Source: Berghia stephanieae (Eukaryota > Mollusca > Gastropoda > Nudibranchia > Aeolidiidae). From it: 64,000 nucleotides of DNA. The notes under the pieces were generated by a model. The model was not told the origin of the DNA, did no database searches, and saw only the letters and a program-made list of their open reading frames with translations. Every line of letters starts with the position of its first letter. The first letter of the stretch is position 1. Made by a program: the position numbers and the translations under genes. Positions 12,001 through 23,500 of this stretch are shown here, one piece after another. The stretch covers positions 45,720,837-45,784,836 of the forward strand of contig CM067445.1 of NCBI GenBank assembly GCA_034508935.3, read 5' to 3'.

Positions 12001-13274
12001 GATGAACTGGTACTAGCAGTGTTCTCCTGCAGATTACCAAGTTCTTGTTTGTTTTTTGAAGCTTCGTAAAGTCTTTTCTGATCATACTCATCTGTGATTT
12101 TATCACTAAAACCTGTACTATCTTGTATATCTACAATGTTCAAAGTCTGAGAAATCAATGACGGGGACTCTTCTAAGTTGTTAGGGGGTTCTAAATTCAC
12201 CAAAGAAGAAATCACAGGTCCTTGAGAAATTCCTCCTTCACCACAAACATCACTTACACTAACATTTCCCACAAAAGAATTGGAACCATCCATATCATTA
12301 TCACTGAAACAGCCAATACCACTTTTTTTCTCTTTCACATGAAACACATACTCCACCTTTGTATTATTAACAATGTTCACACAGGGCGCAGATGCAGAAC
12401 TAGACTCATCAATACTGTCAAAAGCCCCTTGAATCGGATCCCCATTTTCATCAGCCCAACTAGAGGCAGGATTGACATTTGTACTAACACTAACATTATT
12501 AGCATCAATATTATTATTATTATTTACCGCTTCAATTTCCGCTGGTGTGTCAGCACAATTAGAATTAAAAGTTGATGCTGATAGCAAATTTGTTAGAGGT
12601 GGGGGAAGAGTGGGATCAAATTTAAAATTACTTCTACTGATATTATTCTCCGCAGGCTGAATAGAACTGTTATTGGAAGACAAGGGATTTGTCTGAAAGA
12701 GAGAACTGTTGGGTTGTAAAAATGGTGAGATCACAGTGCTTGTGGTTTGTGATTCATTAATTTTATTTTTAAATATATGATCATTATTATTGTTTTCACT
12801 ATTGTTGGAATTTGATGTAATTGGTTTCACTATTGGGGTTTCTGACTTATCTGGAAAATAAGGACAATTAGTAGGCTGAGTTGATTGAATGACTGGATTT
12901 ATTTTGGAAAGGTGAGGACCCCAGTTGCCAACTAGCGGAGTTCTAGAATCTTCACTATTTTCACTTTTTTTAGCAGCCTCAACTGTGTTTCTGATTTCAG
13001 ATGAAAATTTGGGAACAAATGGAAGTTGATCAAAGTTTAAGTCAATGGATGATGTCTGATTTGACATAATCTGACTCTTTCGAAGCAAGAGCTGTTGACG
13101 TTTTTCTTTCCTATCTCTATCTTCAGCAAAACACTCATCATCGTCATCTGAAACCATCTCGTAATAATCATCATTGCCCTGTTGCTGATGAGGATTATTT
13201 CTATAGTTCTGGTTACAAAATTCATTTCCATGGACATTGTAATTATAGTTTCTATTGAAATTATTGTAATTCAT
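3018..13274 (-). CDS. Asn/Ser- then Arg/Ser- and Lys/Glu-rich nuclear protein, four exons
   Basis: Exons on the minus strand are 13274-11827, 10466-10392, 9705-9520 and 5562-3018. All junctions are GT-AG and the phases agree (2, 2, 2), giving 1,417 aa. Exon 1 encodes an Asn/Ser-rich, low-complexity region (about 482 aa) with an acidic patch. Exons 2-3 encode the least repetitive part, LNELLREVKQGAERAKSYGA then VVNKRFLRNTLVSTLRQPYK, which may be the conserved core. Exon 4 starts with Arg/Ser repeats, a Trp/Tyr/Ala/Pro segment (WAAAYGYPWFDP) and an RGG-type Gly/Arg patch, followed by about 600 residues of Lys/Glu/Asp/Ser with many KKKK blocks. RS and RGG tracts are typical of proteins working with RNA or the spliceosome, so a nuclear RNA-related role is inferred. 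I cannot name the family. An in-frame ATG 13 codons upstream (13313) is possible, but its leader is a Lys/Leu run. A 3.96-kb intron (9519-5563) contains an opposite-strand exon cluster. Confidence 0.85.
5563..6414. other. Intron sequence and possible 5' region of the nested transcript
   Basis: AT-rich intron DNA of the minus-strand gene. Just before the ATG at 6415 is a GC-richer patch, 'cggcggcggccattgttatgg', containing a CCAT core that resembles an inverted YY1 site. This is only suggestive of a promoter. Confidence 0.3.
6415..6523 (+). CDS. Candidate first exon, opposite strand inside an intron
   Basis: ATG with a good context (gttATGG) opens 36 codons (start MAVPSADLPVGVDKELSECS) and ends at a consensus donor, C|GTAAGTA. 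The upstream side is locally GC-rich. Joining it to the exon at 7401 keeps a frame open for a further 38 codons, but that frame then stops almost at once in the next exon. The connection is therefore unproven. I do not recognise the protein. Confidence 0.35.
7401..8131 (+). pseudogene. Two exon-like blocks of an unknown, apparently broken gene
   Basis: A block at 7401-7512 is bounded by ..CCACCAG and GTAAGTT; a second begins at 7985 after a pyrimidine-rich ..TTTTCCAG. One frame across this junction reads protein-like: HEQTLVQLHFLKEEANASWD, then after the splice VLTWFVNLFPSSDVTAPQLQ, until a TAG at 8081, after which the same frame continues as LWKELKDKEKT. In the first block this frame is preceded in another frame by VMLSTHGGDLSYLLSP, so a single-base shift near 7450 would be needed. 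The pattern suggests a decayed gene or sequence errors. It could also be chance, since each open stretch is short. A Myb/SANT-like fold is a weak guess only. Confidence 0.3.
8132..9519. other. Intron DNA with diverged repeat
   Basis: No gene seen. 8580-9110 ('tttaaaatacgcttaaaaacgcaaatccg...') resembles in style the stretch at 36740-37250 (cgcgaaaatatgggacgc...), with paired CGNNT-rich words. Both may be old nonautonomous transposon remnants. This is impression, not alignment. Confidence 0.3.
9785..10080 (-). repeat. Diverged SINE-like repeat
   Basis: 'caatccactttacagaacaatattaattt' and '...gaccaatgctgggaccaaaattttactg' match stretches at 11030-11190 and 38880-39200. The three copies share the order of these blocks, which supports a dispersed SINE family in the intron. 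Confidence 0.45.
10716..10792 (-). repeat. SINE family B head (tRNA-like), partial
   Basis: On the minus strand it reads 'cagatatctcagctggcagagcactcacttcacactcaaaggg' with the 'gaagtcaagaat' follow-on. This is the same tRNA-like head seen at 24684-24970 and 48718-48805. Confidence 0.55.
11030..11200 (-). repeat. SINE-like repeat
   Basis: 'acacaaggacacaacattgggaccagaattttccacgatcac' is nearly repeated at 38975-39030. An open frame across it (11035-11235) is not a gene. Confidence 0.5.
11236..11820. other. Intron 1 of the Asn/Ser-rich gene, nothing recognised
   Basis: AT-rich DNA with a short GAAA-rich patch near 11400-11435. The donor of exon 1 (GTGAGT on the minus strand) is at 11826-11821. 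Confidence 0.5.
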
Positions 13275-14090
13275 TTTTTTTTTCAACTTCAACTTTAAAA
13301 TATTCAAATTCAAACTGGAGAGTTTTCAACTCAAAAATTTTACACACAAAAAGCCTCTAATTAGAAAAAGCCATTAAAACATGAATTTAAAAAGCAAAAA
13401 CCAAACGTTTTGATGGCTCAATCAGTTTGAAGCAAACAAGTCAGTTAAAAAATCTTACAAAAATTCACACAAAAAGTAAGCCAAGAAGTTTCAGTTCGGG
13501 TTTCCAGTCCTAAATAAAATTCCATCTAAAATTCAAAACAATGCTAAAAGTAAACGCAAGTAAAAGGTCAAAATCAAACTTATATGCACCTTTTTTATCC
13601 AAGTTTCAATTGTCTTTGTCTTAGGTCAATAACAGTATGTGAAAGCTTTAAAGCTCATATGTATAACTATAACAGTTCACATCTTTATTTTTTTTTTTTT
13701 ATCAAATCAGGTTCTCTTTCAAGAATCCAGAAGCCAGAAGGTACGAGTACGAAAAAAAAAAACAGGTATTGCAAGGAAATATTCATAAAAGTCATTCTTA
13801 TATTCTGGTGTCAAATTAATTATTACAATAAGATGTACCTGTGAAAAATTTCTAATCTTCAGATAAATCAAAATAATTCTTCGTGAAACAAAGGAACTGA
13901 TCCATAAACCTTTTAAAACCACCGAATTGTGTCCGTCCCACATATAACCAACCGGAAGACAAAAGACAGGACAGGAAGTTATGAAAGTTGATGATTATAG
14001 ACGGGCAATAATTGATTATAAGTATTGTATTGATTTGACATTATGGGCCACAAGCTTAAATTATTTAATTAAAAGACGACATGTGGCATG
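13275..14090 (-). promoter_or_regulatory. Upstream region of the Asn/Ser-rich gene
   Basis: No coding signal seen. 13955-13985 carries 'accggaag' and 'acaggaagt', two ETS-type GGAA sites about 20 bp apart, which would suit a TATA-less promoter. Position and strand of any start site are unknown. Confidence 0.25.
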
Positions 14091-14091
14091 A

Positions 14092-14145
14092 TATGGGCGT
14101 TTCATCTTCCCCTTTGTATATGGGCGTTTCATCTTCCCCTTTGTA
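14092..14145. repeat. Two tandem 27-bp copies
   Basis: The phrase 'atgggcgtttcatcttcccc tttgta(t)' occurs twice back to back, followed by a run of about 20 A. Confidence 0.8.
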
Positions 14146-14402
14146 AAAAAAAAAAAAAAAAAAAAACGATGAATGAAAACATCCATTTTTTCTGGCTTTG
14201 TTAATTAAATCCAATCCACAATAGTTGTAGCTTCGTGAGAACCTGCCATTCCATTCCATTATTGTTATTTATTTCATCGAAATTCGAAAATTATAGTCTA
14301 CACACCCAACATGGAAGCCTTCAAAAACATCTTGTCTGTCTACCTAATATATACTACAGAGCCGCATTAATCGTCAACATGATGGCGCTGGCTACCTTAA
14401 TA

Positions 14403-14736
14403 CGAAGAAGAAGCAGAAGAAGAAGAAGAAGAAGAAGAAGAAAGAAGAAGAAGAGAAGAAGAAGAAGAAGAAGAAGAAGAAGAAGAAGAAGAAGAAGAAG
14501 AAGAAAGAAGAAGAAAGAAGAAGAAAGAAGAAGAAGAGAGAAGAAGAAGAAGAAGAAGAAGAAGAAGAAGAGAAGAAGAAGAAGAAGAAGAGAAGAAGAA
14601 GAAGAAGAAAAGAAGAAGAAGAAGAAGAAGAAGAAGAAGAAGAAAGAAGAAGAGAAGAAAGAAGAAGAAGAAGAAGAAAAGAAGAAGAAGAAGAAGAAGA
14701 AGAAGAAGAAGAAGAAGAAGAAGAAGAAGAAGAAGA
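14403..14736. repeat. (GAA)n tract with AAGAG and AAAG interruptions, about 330 bp
   Basis: Almost uninterrupted purine strand made of GAA with irregular A or G slips. Long Arg/Lys/Glu or Ser/Leu/Phe open frames on both strands are artefacts of the repeat. Purine tracts of this kind can form triplex DNA. Confidence 0.95.
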
Positions 14737-14919
14737 TTCACACAACGCCATTTAGGTCAATCGTGAGAAAAGGTTTAAGAGTACTATAACGGACTTGTAT
14801 TTATGACGTATTTCAGTCTGTTGCTAACGAACGTTTTCACCATTCAGTATGGCTTCTGTGTTGGCATCTATGTTCTTTGGTGGACTCCAACATACATTCC
14901 CTTGCACGTATACAAACAG

Positions 14920-15440
14920 GCACGTGAAAAGAGCACAAGAAAAGATAAGAGAAACTTTGTTGAGGAGCTGACCTCAGAAGCAGAAACTGCAGCAGGACAA
15001 AGGATCTGAAAAGGCTATACGAAATCACCAGAGAACTCTCAGGAAACACAAAAATCACCCAGATAAACCGGTAAAAGTCAAGAATGGAATGCTATTTCCG
15101 GATATACAAACTAAAGAGCAAGATTGGCCGAACACATCCAGGAAACACTCAATTAGCCTGCACCAACTATGCCACCAGATATTCAACCACAAGTAGACCA
15201 AGTTGATATCAACATCAACCCACCAACCAAAACAGAGATTGCCAAAGCCATAAAGACCCTCATACAAGGCAAAGCAGCATGGCCAGACGGAATTCCAGCT
15301 CAAGCAGTGAAAGCAGACATCCAGACATCAACTGGCATGTTATACCCACTTCTGAACAAAATCTGGGAACAAGAGAAAGTTCAAAAAGCCTGGAATAACG
15401 GCAACCTCTTTAAATTGCCACACCAAAAAGTGTAACAAAT
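14920..15440 (+). mobile_element. RTE-type LINE fragment, reverse transcriptase N-terminal part
   Basis: Frames read [19 protein letters not shown] (compare [19 protein letters not shown] in the LINE at 44.1-47.3 kb), then PPTKTEIAKAIKTLIQGKA and PDGIPAQAVKAD, then LLNKIWEQEKVQKAWNNG. These are the motifs just ahead of RT in RTE elements. It is truncated at both ends and frame-broken (a TGA follows GQRI near 15007). Confidence 0.75.
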
Positions 15441-15477
15441 GGAGGGGAATCATGCTAACCAACTGAAAAAGCACGAG

Positions 15478-15615
15478 TTTTCAATAAACTGGTTAGCCCA
15501 ACACTAGAATATGTGTAGACTGTTTGAAGCCCTTACTAACAAGACTATATCAATAGGATCGAAGAAGTACAAAGAAGCGCCTTGAGATATGTCACCAATA
15601 GTTATCTCATACAAT
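15478..15615 (+). mobile_element. Fragment of a different LINE, RT C-terminal part
   Basis: One frame reads VSPTLEYV, then after stops INRIEEVQRSALRYVTNSYL. This resembles the 'RPxLEYAS..W.P....I..IE.VQRRAARFV' segment after the RT domain of CR1/Jockey-like LINEs. Short and stop-containing. Confidence 0.6.
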
Positions 15616-16080
15616 CAGGATACATCATAATAGCATTCGAATTAACCTGTAGATTTTTGACCAATCAAAACATGGAATTTGTGATACACCTTCACACGCG
15701 CTCGGACAAGCATAGTTGGTTGCTTATAAACTATAACTTGAATGAAATCAACCTCTTTCTAATCGTTGTTATTATTTTGATACCGTCAGATGGGTTACTA
15801 GTTATCACACGATTTTCTCGACCATAATATTATAAACATTTGAAGTTACACATAGTTCTCTGTGTTGGTTCTTTTGATCAAGCGGTAGAACAGTGGGTAT
15901 ATTACTAAGACACATACTGTCGATAGTAAATCCTGTGTATTTTGATATGCCAACCAATCACTGCAATTGTTTACAGTATGACGATTATCCGAGAGGCGTG
16001 GTTATCTAAGTGTCTATTACTGCCATTGAAACGCTAGAAACCAGACAGAAAGAGAAATAAATAGATATATAAATCAAAAT

Positions 16081-16171
16081 ATATAACGCATATTTATTCA
16101 TTCTTTTAAAGCAAATCTCCTGACGAAGTCAGGAAATTTGCTTTAAAAGAATGAATAAATATGCGTTATAT
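16081..16171. repeat. Near-perfect 91-bp palindrome
   Basis: Arms of 44 bp (16081-16124 and 16128-16171) match with one mismatch around a 3-nt loop, GAA. The centre reads TCCTGACGAAGTCAGGA. The surrounding DNA is AT-rich and has no gene. Confidence 0.9.
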
Positions 16172-16574
16172 ATTAGATAATGCAACATGGTAAAGGAAAT
16201 ATTAAATGAAAGAAATAGTAAAAGTGCGTCTATAAAAATTGGTATTGATACATATCTAATTAAAACATGTCGTAATATACATTTGAGTACACAACTTTTT
16301 TATTTAAAATAGCCTACATAATATATTATATGACTGAGCATTTATATACATTTTCAATTATAAAATGGGTGTTGGGGGGGGGGGGGTTGTTTGTTCTGTT
16401 TTGTTTTTTCTTGTTTGTTTTTGTTTTGTTTTTTTTTCATGTTATTTTTTGTTGCTTATTTGTTTATTTATTTTTAAATAATTTTCTTCAACGTGTGTCG
16501 GTTTTCCTTTTAAACATTTTAATCTCAAATAATATGCAATGTGTAATGTTCAATATATTATTACTTATGTTTTA

Positions 16575-16780
16575 GGGGCATCGTTGCTCAGCGGTACGGT
16601 CTTTGCTTCGTACCCGAAAGATACCGAGTTCGATCAGCCGCCGCTGTGCTATGTGGCCTGGAGCAAGTCACCTCGCGGCAGTGCGGCTCCTGTTCCAGTC
16701 TTCCCTTAGAATAGACCCTAGAGACAAATTTCCCCTATGGGATGAATAAAGGGAATTATTTATTATTTATTTATTTATCA
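16575..16780 (+). repeat. SINE family A, full-looking copy
   Basis: tRNA-like head: 'ggggcatcgttgctcagcgg' (A-box type) and 'ataccgagttcgatc' (B-box type). The body runs 'gtggcctggagcaagtcacc', 'ttccagtcttcccttagaat', and the tail is '(attt)n'. Other copies, mostly inverted, lie at 33640, 42165, 44035, 49695 and perhaps 59885. Confidence 0.8.
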
Positions 16781-16784
16781 TATC

Positions 16785-17499
16785 TATACCGACGACACGC
16801 AACTTTATTGTCCAATGTCTTTTAACGATTGTGAATCCGTTATAATTACTCTATCAGACTTAATGCAAAAAAATCAGGTCTTGGATGTCAGCGAACAAAC
16901 TCAAGTTCAATGACGGCATGACTGAACTCATTGAGTTCAGGAGAAAAAAAAATGCAAAACTGTCACGTTGGAGGGCATTATGATAAATATAATAACATCA
17001 AAATTAAAAGATCTGAAAGTGTCCGAAATTTAGGCTATTATTTAGATGAGTTTTTGGACTTACAAACTCACATCTCACACGTCGGAACCTTATCTGCGAA
17101 GACGCATGCAATATGCTGGTTCACTCAAAGATTAGCAACCTCTAGACTTGGCCATTGCAACTCCCTCCTCTACGGGTTGCCAAAAAGCTTGATTGCTGCA
17201 GCTACTCCAAAATAAAGCTGCTCGTATTGTTACCAAGTTAAAAAAAAAGTCAGATCTTATCACTTCAGTCTTGCAGTCGTTGCATTGGTTCCCGCTGAGA
17301 AGCGGATTGCTTACAAACTTGCCTGTTAATGTCTTAAGTCCATCAGTGGAACTGCTCCCAACTACTTGTCATCTCTTCTTTCTTTCTACAATCCAAATCG
17401 CTCTCTCCGCTCATCTTCTTCCCTGTATTTGATCCGTTTGATTCCTAAGTCAAAATTTTCCACGAAGTGCCTTAGCACTAGCACATTCTTCTCGCTCGC

Positions 17500-17555
<56 letters not shown>

Positions 17556-17564
17556 TCTCTCTCT

Positions 17565-17615
<51 letters not shown>

Positions 17616-17700
17616 AATGCTCTTTCAGTAGACACTAGACACCGTAATTCCCTGTCCTCCTTTAAAGCCTCTTTGAAGACAGAGTAGCCTACTTCCTTTC
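16785..17700 (+). mobile_element. CR1/L2/Rex-like LINE fragment with microsatellite inside its ORF
   Basis: Frame-broken reading gives YTDDTQLY (the Y-x-D-D type RT motif), ESVRNLGYYLDEFLDLQTHI, TSRLGHCNSLLYGLPKSLI, then HWFPLRSG-like and NRSLRSSS, and finally WNALSVDTRHRNSLSSFKAS with LKTE and a stop. This order is that of the RT C-terminus and tail of CR1/L2/Rex elements. A (CT)n(GT)n tract (about 17493-17613) sits between the last two coding blocks. The 5' half is missing and several frameshifts are present. Confidence 0.75.
17493..17613. repeat. (CT)n followed by (GT)n
   Basis: About 85 bp of CT with TTCT slips, then about 33 bp of GT, inside LINE coding sequence. Confidence 0.95.
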
Positions 17701-17763
17701 ATTTCCTGATGAGATCGAATGCTCGAAACAATATTGTAGAAGTTGATCACAATTATACTTGAA

Positions 17764-17767
<4 letters not shown>

Positions 17768-17834
<67 letters not shown>

Positions 17835-17897
17835 ATATCTGTCTTTGTATAAGCGCTTCAGGGCACATTTTGTGGAAAGGGGCATTATAGTAATTAC

Positions 17898-17930
<33 letters not shown>

Positions 17931-17952
17931 TATTATTATATTATTATTATTA

Positions 17953-17983
<31 letters not shown>

Positions 17984-18003
17984 TATTATTATTATTATTA
18001 TTT
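17768..18003. repeat. (AT)n then (ATT)n
   Basis: AT repeat about 17768-17834, then ATT repeat about 17899-18002 separated by 65 bp of unique DNA. Confidence 0.95.
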
Positions 18004-18069
18004 AAGGAACGCTCGGTCCATTATAAAGCCCTATTACCGATATGATATAATATGATATAAGAACGCACC

Positions 18070-18260
18070 ATTTTGATATGAAAATCTAGAGTTGCCTAAA
18101 TTATTCATTAAAATGTAAAGTAAAATAAAGAGAGTAAAAATGACTCCTGTAAAAGATAAAACTCAAAGTAAACGACGTTTCGTCCTTAAGCGTTCTTTGG
18201 GTAAACTTAGATTTAAAAAAGGAGATATATTATACTACATTTGCATAATTGTTAGTAGAA
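18070..18260 (+). repeat. Dispersed repeat with AAACGACGTTTCG motif, copy 1
   Basis: Blocks 'ctagagttgcctaaat', 'aaataaagagagtaa', 'atgactcctgtaaaagata' and 'aaacgacgtttcgtcctt' recur in the same order at 48808-48940. The palindromic CGACGTTTCG-type motif is like that seen near the ends of Penelope-like elements. The family assignment is an inference. Confidence 0.55.
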
Positions 18261-18405
18261 GGGTAAAAGATGGTAAGAGTGTTATTTAAGAATTCGAGAC
18301 CGCGATAGAATATTTACTTACCCCCTCTCTCCCTTTTTATTATTTAATTTTTTATATATGATTTTTAAAAAATAATTAGAGAGAGAACGTGGTGGGGGGG
18401 CGGAA

Positions 18406-18408
<3 letters not shown>

Positions 18409-18484
<76 letters not shown>
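18409..18484. repeat. (AG)n, about 76 bp
   Basis: Continuous AG dinucleotide repeat ending at 18484. Confidence 0.95.
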
Positions 18485-18486
<2 letters not shown>

Positions 18487-18927
18487 CGTTTCAAAGTTGC
18501 TGGATATTTAAAATAAAGATAGATTTAAATGAGCAAAAGCTTCGTGTAGTTACTACATGAGAATATGGAATTATTCTAAAATAAAAAGAAATTAAACTTA
18601 GCTGAGAAATAGTGATAATAATTTTATTTTTTATTTTTAAAAAATAAAAATTCTGATACGCAACTTCCAAAAGCACCCTCATGAAATGGAATAACCTCCC
18701 GCCCCCACGCCTCAGTTCATAAATTCTAAGTACTCAGAGTCGATATTGACATGCTACCCTTCACTCATAGGTACTAGGTACTGATTTTCATTTTCACTCG
18801 ACTCGACTCTCAAACTCAAACTCGAACTTGGCAAACGAAAACAAGCAAGCAAAAGAGACATCTCTCATCATTCATCTTTCCGACCACTTTTAAATCAGAT
18901 TTGAACAACATTGTCTTAACACTTAAA

Positions 18928-20519
18928 ATGGCATCTGGAAACAGTGGAGATTCAAATATTAAGCCGCATTTTGTTTTGCAAAGTCAGAACTCTTTGGATA
19001 GCCAACATTCTTCTCAAGATAAAGCTTCTGGTGTGCAGCTCAGTGACTTTGTTTTGCAACTGGAGGACTACACACCAACGGTATTATTATTCAATCCAAT
19101 AATAATAGGGTTATATGTTGTTAATCAGTTGATGGCTTATTTATAGTTTTAAAAAATCGTAAATGTTAATGGCATGGGTTAATTTGCTCGTCGGCCTTCA
19201 CAGAATACTCGTCTTTTCACTTCAGATGGTCTTGACTGACTATAGCCTATAGGCTATAGGCATAGGACTATAATAGGCTATAGTTAGACTAGAGAGCTGA
19301 GCCGGTGTTACCAATACTTAGCTTCTATAACCAGGACAAATCATTCGTTTGGACAGAAAAATAAATAAAAACTTACCGCTTACCGTCAAAAGCAGTTTAG
19401 ATTTGAAGATGCATTTGTTTTCTATCAAAAAACATTCGGTAATGGACAATCCTTGATGAATTTCAAAAGTTGTGTTGAAATTATATCCTAATTGTTTTCA
19501 TGATTAATTCCTCGCGAAATCGTGTGGGCCCCGTTTCTGTTATCAAGGTTCCGCCTAGCCAGGCAGGGTTGCCAGATCATTTTTGAGTAAGAGACCAAAC
19601 TAGCTATAGCAAGAAGCCAGATTCCTCGGCAGGAGCCCAAATACCACCAAACCCACCTTAGCCTCGCGAAAACTCTTTAGATTTGTTAAACAATTTAGAT
19701 AGGATAAGGAAAATTCGTATATATAGAAGCATTAGCAAATGCAATATGTGGCGTTAGCACGTGTTGCATTTAGATATTTAGATTGCCAAATAAAATAAGT
19801 TTTACCGGTACCAGAGTAAAACGATATAACGGGGAAAGTCAGAGGAAGCCAAAAAGTTGGTTACAGGAGGCCAAGTGGCCAAACCAAATGCAATTTGGTG
19901 CATTAGTGCAGTAAAAATTGGTGCGCAAAATTAGTTCGTAGCGGATGCGAGACTGCGTGCGTGTGTGTGTGTGTGTGTGCGTGTGTGTGTATGTGTGTGT
20001 GTCTCTTTCTTTTTTTTTTTTTGGGGGGGGGGGGGGGTGTGCGTACACGGTAACGGGGCATCTCGCCTCAGGATCTACGTACACGTAAACTGATTTACCG
20101 TTGCAACACATGCAATAGATGGTCCTCGCTGTCGTGACCGCGCGCGCTCGTGTGTGTGTGTGTGTGTTATGTTTTTAAAAATCAAAACAATTTTAACCAT
20201 TATTGGCGAGATTCCATCTTACACTCCCCAAACTCCAGATCTTAGTCTTAATGTTATCATTAAAAGACAAGCTTTGCGATTTATAGTTTAATTGAAGCCC
20301 GAGTCGAAATATACTCTTACTACTGCTCTCTTCGTGGAAACGATTTATTCTGCATAAGCAATCTGGAGAAAAAAAATCAGTGTCACTGTAAAAGGTTAAA
20401 ATTTCACGAAGTACGCTCCGTGAACACCGCTGTAACAATCCTTTGATCTACGTCATCAGGCAACCCATTGTTTCTTTCATCTTTTCCCATTCCCCCTTAC
20501 TATCCCCCCATCCCCCCGC

Positions 20520-20594
<75 letters not shown>

Positions 20595-23500
20595 CATAAT
20601 GTTATCCCTTCCCCTTCCCATCTCAATGTAAAATGAAAACGTTCTGTTGTTTGCAGATACATGTATGATTGTTTTGTTTTCTCTCTCTCACTAGGCTAGG
20701 ATTAAAAACCAAGACATCAGGTAATGGGTGTCTAATGCCAAAGTATAGGTTCTCTCTTTGGCCAATTTAGTCACGCATGTGGCAGTCCAGCTATTTACTA
20801 TGTTCTGCCTATACCACATAATAAGTGGGATTTTGGGGGTGGGTACGGAAGAAATCAAGGTCATAAGTAACCTTGCACAAGAGCTGTATAGGGAATTGGT
20901 TTCTGGGGGTCTTGCAAATACCAAATATTTTATGGAAAGCTCTTTCGAACTCCAAGACGTCTGGTTTGTTTTGCTATCTTGGAACAAACGAAACAGAGAT
21001 GTCTTGATGTGTGGCATAGTTGTCTGATTTTGTGACCTGGATGTAAGGTTTTGTGACTTAGATGTATCCTTTTGTGTGTGCAAGCCATGCGGGTAAGTAC
21101 AGCGATAGCTTGCCAGTTGAGGGAAAAAAAAAGGAAGAAGCAGCGTATCCGCATTTGAAAAACAAAAAAAAAACACAAAAACAACTAAAAAACGAAACAA
21201 TTTAAACCCTTTAAAACATATCAATCTTACTGACCAACAAAAATTTTCATTTCATCAAAGACAAAAAACAAATTACAATTTAAAAACTTGAGCTTTTATA
21301 TAGAGCAATATCCACCCAACGTGCTCAAAGCGCTTTTTATCAATATTCATACTGCTCTTATGGTGGAAACGTTTTTTTTTCTGCGTTAAAAAATAATATA
21401 AATGAAGACTATTATTCGAAAAACAAAAAAATCAGTGTCACTGGCAAAGGGTTAATTGCAGTACTCCTGCATCCTGTGAGACTCCTACGGCACTTGCTAA
21501 TCATAAAAAAAGGAAATAGCAGCAATCAACAATACTAAGGTGGAAAAAAAATAAGAAAAAAAAAAGTGGGTGGGGGGGGGGGGGGGGGGGAAGAGCAAAC
21601 CCAGTAGCAATGCAACCTTTTAGCGGCGAAATTCGATCTTTGACCTAACACCAAATCTTCTATCATCAAAAGACAAGTAACGGCAAAACTATTATAGACA
21701 ATTGAAGTCCGAGTTGCGATAGTCTGACTACTCTCTTGGTGGAAACGCTGTATTCCCCGTTAACAATAATAAAGATAAAAGCAAACTACTATCTAAAAGC
21801 AAAAAATTAGCTAAGGGGTTAAGAACACCTGCAACTGCAACTGCCAGCATCCTTGAGATGCTCGACGTCACCAAGGTCACCAATCGACACGTCTCCCTCT
21901 CGTCGGCATGCACCCCCCCCCTCCACTCTTTCAAGGTGGTGGTGGCGGCGGATAAAAAAGCCCTTTTTCTCTTTCATTCAATCAACTGGTCTGCTGGTGG
22001 ACCCTAGGCCTCTCTACAAGTCCAAGAAATAATACTCACTTTTTCTCTGCTCCAACGAAAATATCTACCCCCTACCGGTCTAATTATTTGTAGCAGACGA
22101 CAAATTTCTCAAAACGGTCACGTGACACTATAAAAACAACACAGGAAGTCCATGAAAGCTTATTTACGGCATTTCCTTTGAACCGTGTAAACAACAAAAT
22201 TTCGTTTTCATTCGACTCAACGGGTCAGATTGGCCGGTATTTTTTTAACGAACTAAAGTTCTGAAAAATCAAAATGTTTCTTAGAAAGCTGAAAGATGCT
22301 AGTTTTTGAAACAGAGGTAGGTTTAAAAAAAAATCTTTATATTTTACGTGAATGCATGCTCAAGGCGAGTTGGACGTGCAGCGGAGGTTGGTCGGCCAAA
22401 GGCGAGGCTCTCTATAGATCTAAGAATAAAGTTTAATAATTAATAAGGCTGTGCTTTTTATATTTCCAACCGGTGTGGGGGCTGGGGATAGTATAATTTG
22501 CCTATCGAAGTGGCAATTCGGACTCGAATCTGAATTGTCTCCCGTGGCTATTGGGACTCAACAAGGGGACAGTCTAAATTCTAAATACATGACATTATAA
22601 ATATCCACCCATTTTCAAATGGCTTACACTAAATCAAAGATAGAACATTTTATACTGATGCTGATAAAACTACAATACACAGAAAATAATTTTGGAAAGG
22701 AGGCCTCTGATCTTGTTTAACTTTCCTTGACTTTTGTGACAAAACGATACACTGATGCACAATTAGCAGATTATGCGATTTTGTTATTCACAATATTGCT
22801 AGATATTGAATCTTTTTTTTAGTTTTTGAAAAATGTTACAATTACTTTTGTTACAGATTCCAGATTCTGTCACTGCATATTACCTGAACAGATCTGGCTT
22901 TGAGACTTCAGATCCACGGGTGTGAGTGTGCATTTTATTGGTTTATTTGTAATAGTAATAGTTGATGTTAGTTGTCATTATTATTATTTTTGTTATTATT
23001 CAGTGCTGATGGTTTTCCTCGGTTCCATGGAAATCAGGGATTTTGGACTCAGAGCAAGAATGATTTCCTCCTTTTAAGAAAATTACATTCTAAACTAGAT
23101 GTGATATTTAAACATATTCACCAATATAATAATAACTATGATCTACGCTGGCATCAATGGTGATTGTCTCAATTCATTACAGCACTCCTGAGCTTTTATA
23201 TAGCGCAATAGCCTTTAAACATGCTCAATTTCTTTACATATATGGTCCTTGGTCAACAGCAACAACATGTAGAATGAGACGAAATGCCTGTTAGGCGATA
23301 TTACAATTTCATAATGAAAGAGACACCGCTGTTAACAGCCAGATACACGGTGAGAGAATGTTAGTAAAGAGCCTTTTCCAAGGACTCGATTATTCGGGGC
23401 TCGAAACCACGATCTCCCATTCCGAAGATGAGTGTCATAGCACAAGACCACACAGCCACACTCTTGGTGAAAGTTGGATGCCTCAACAAATACAATGTAT

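Noticed and set aside
14235-14789. Arg/Lys/Glu-rich and Ser/Leu-rich frames
   Set aside because: Caused by the (GAA)n tract; both strands are open over the same bases.
16081-16171. Hammerhead ribozyme (CTGACGA and GAAA words)
   Set aside because: The core words are not separated by a stem II hairpin as required; they fall across the palindrome centre by chance.
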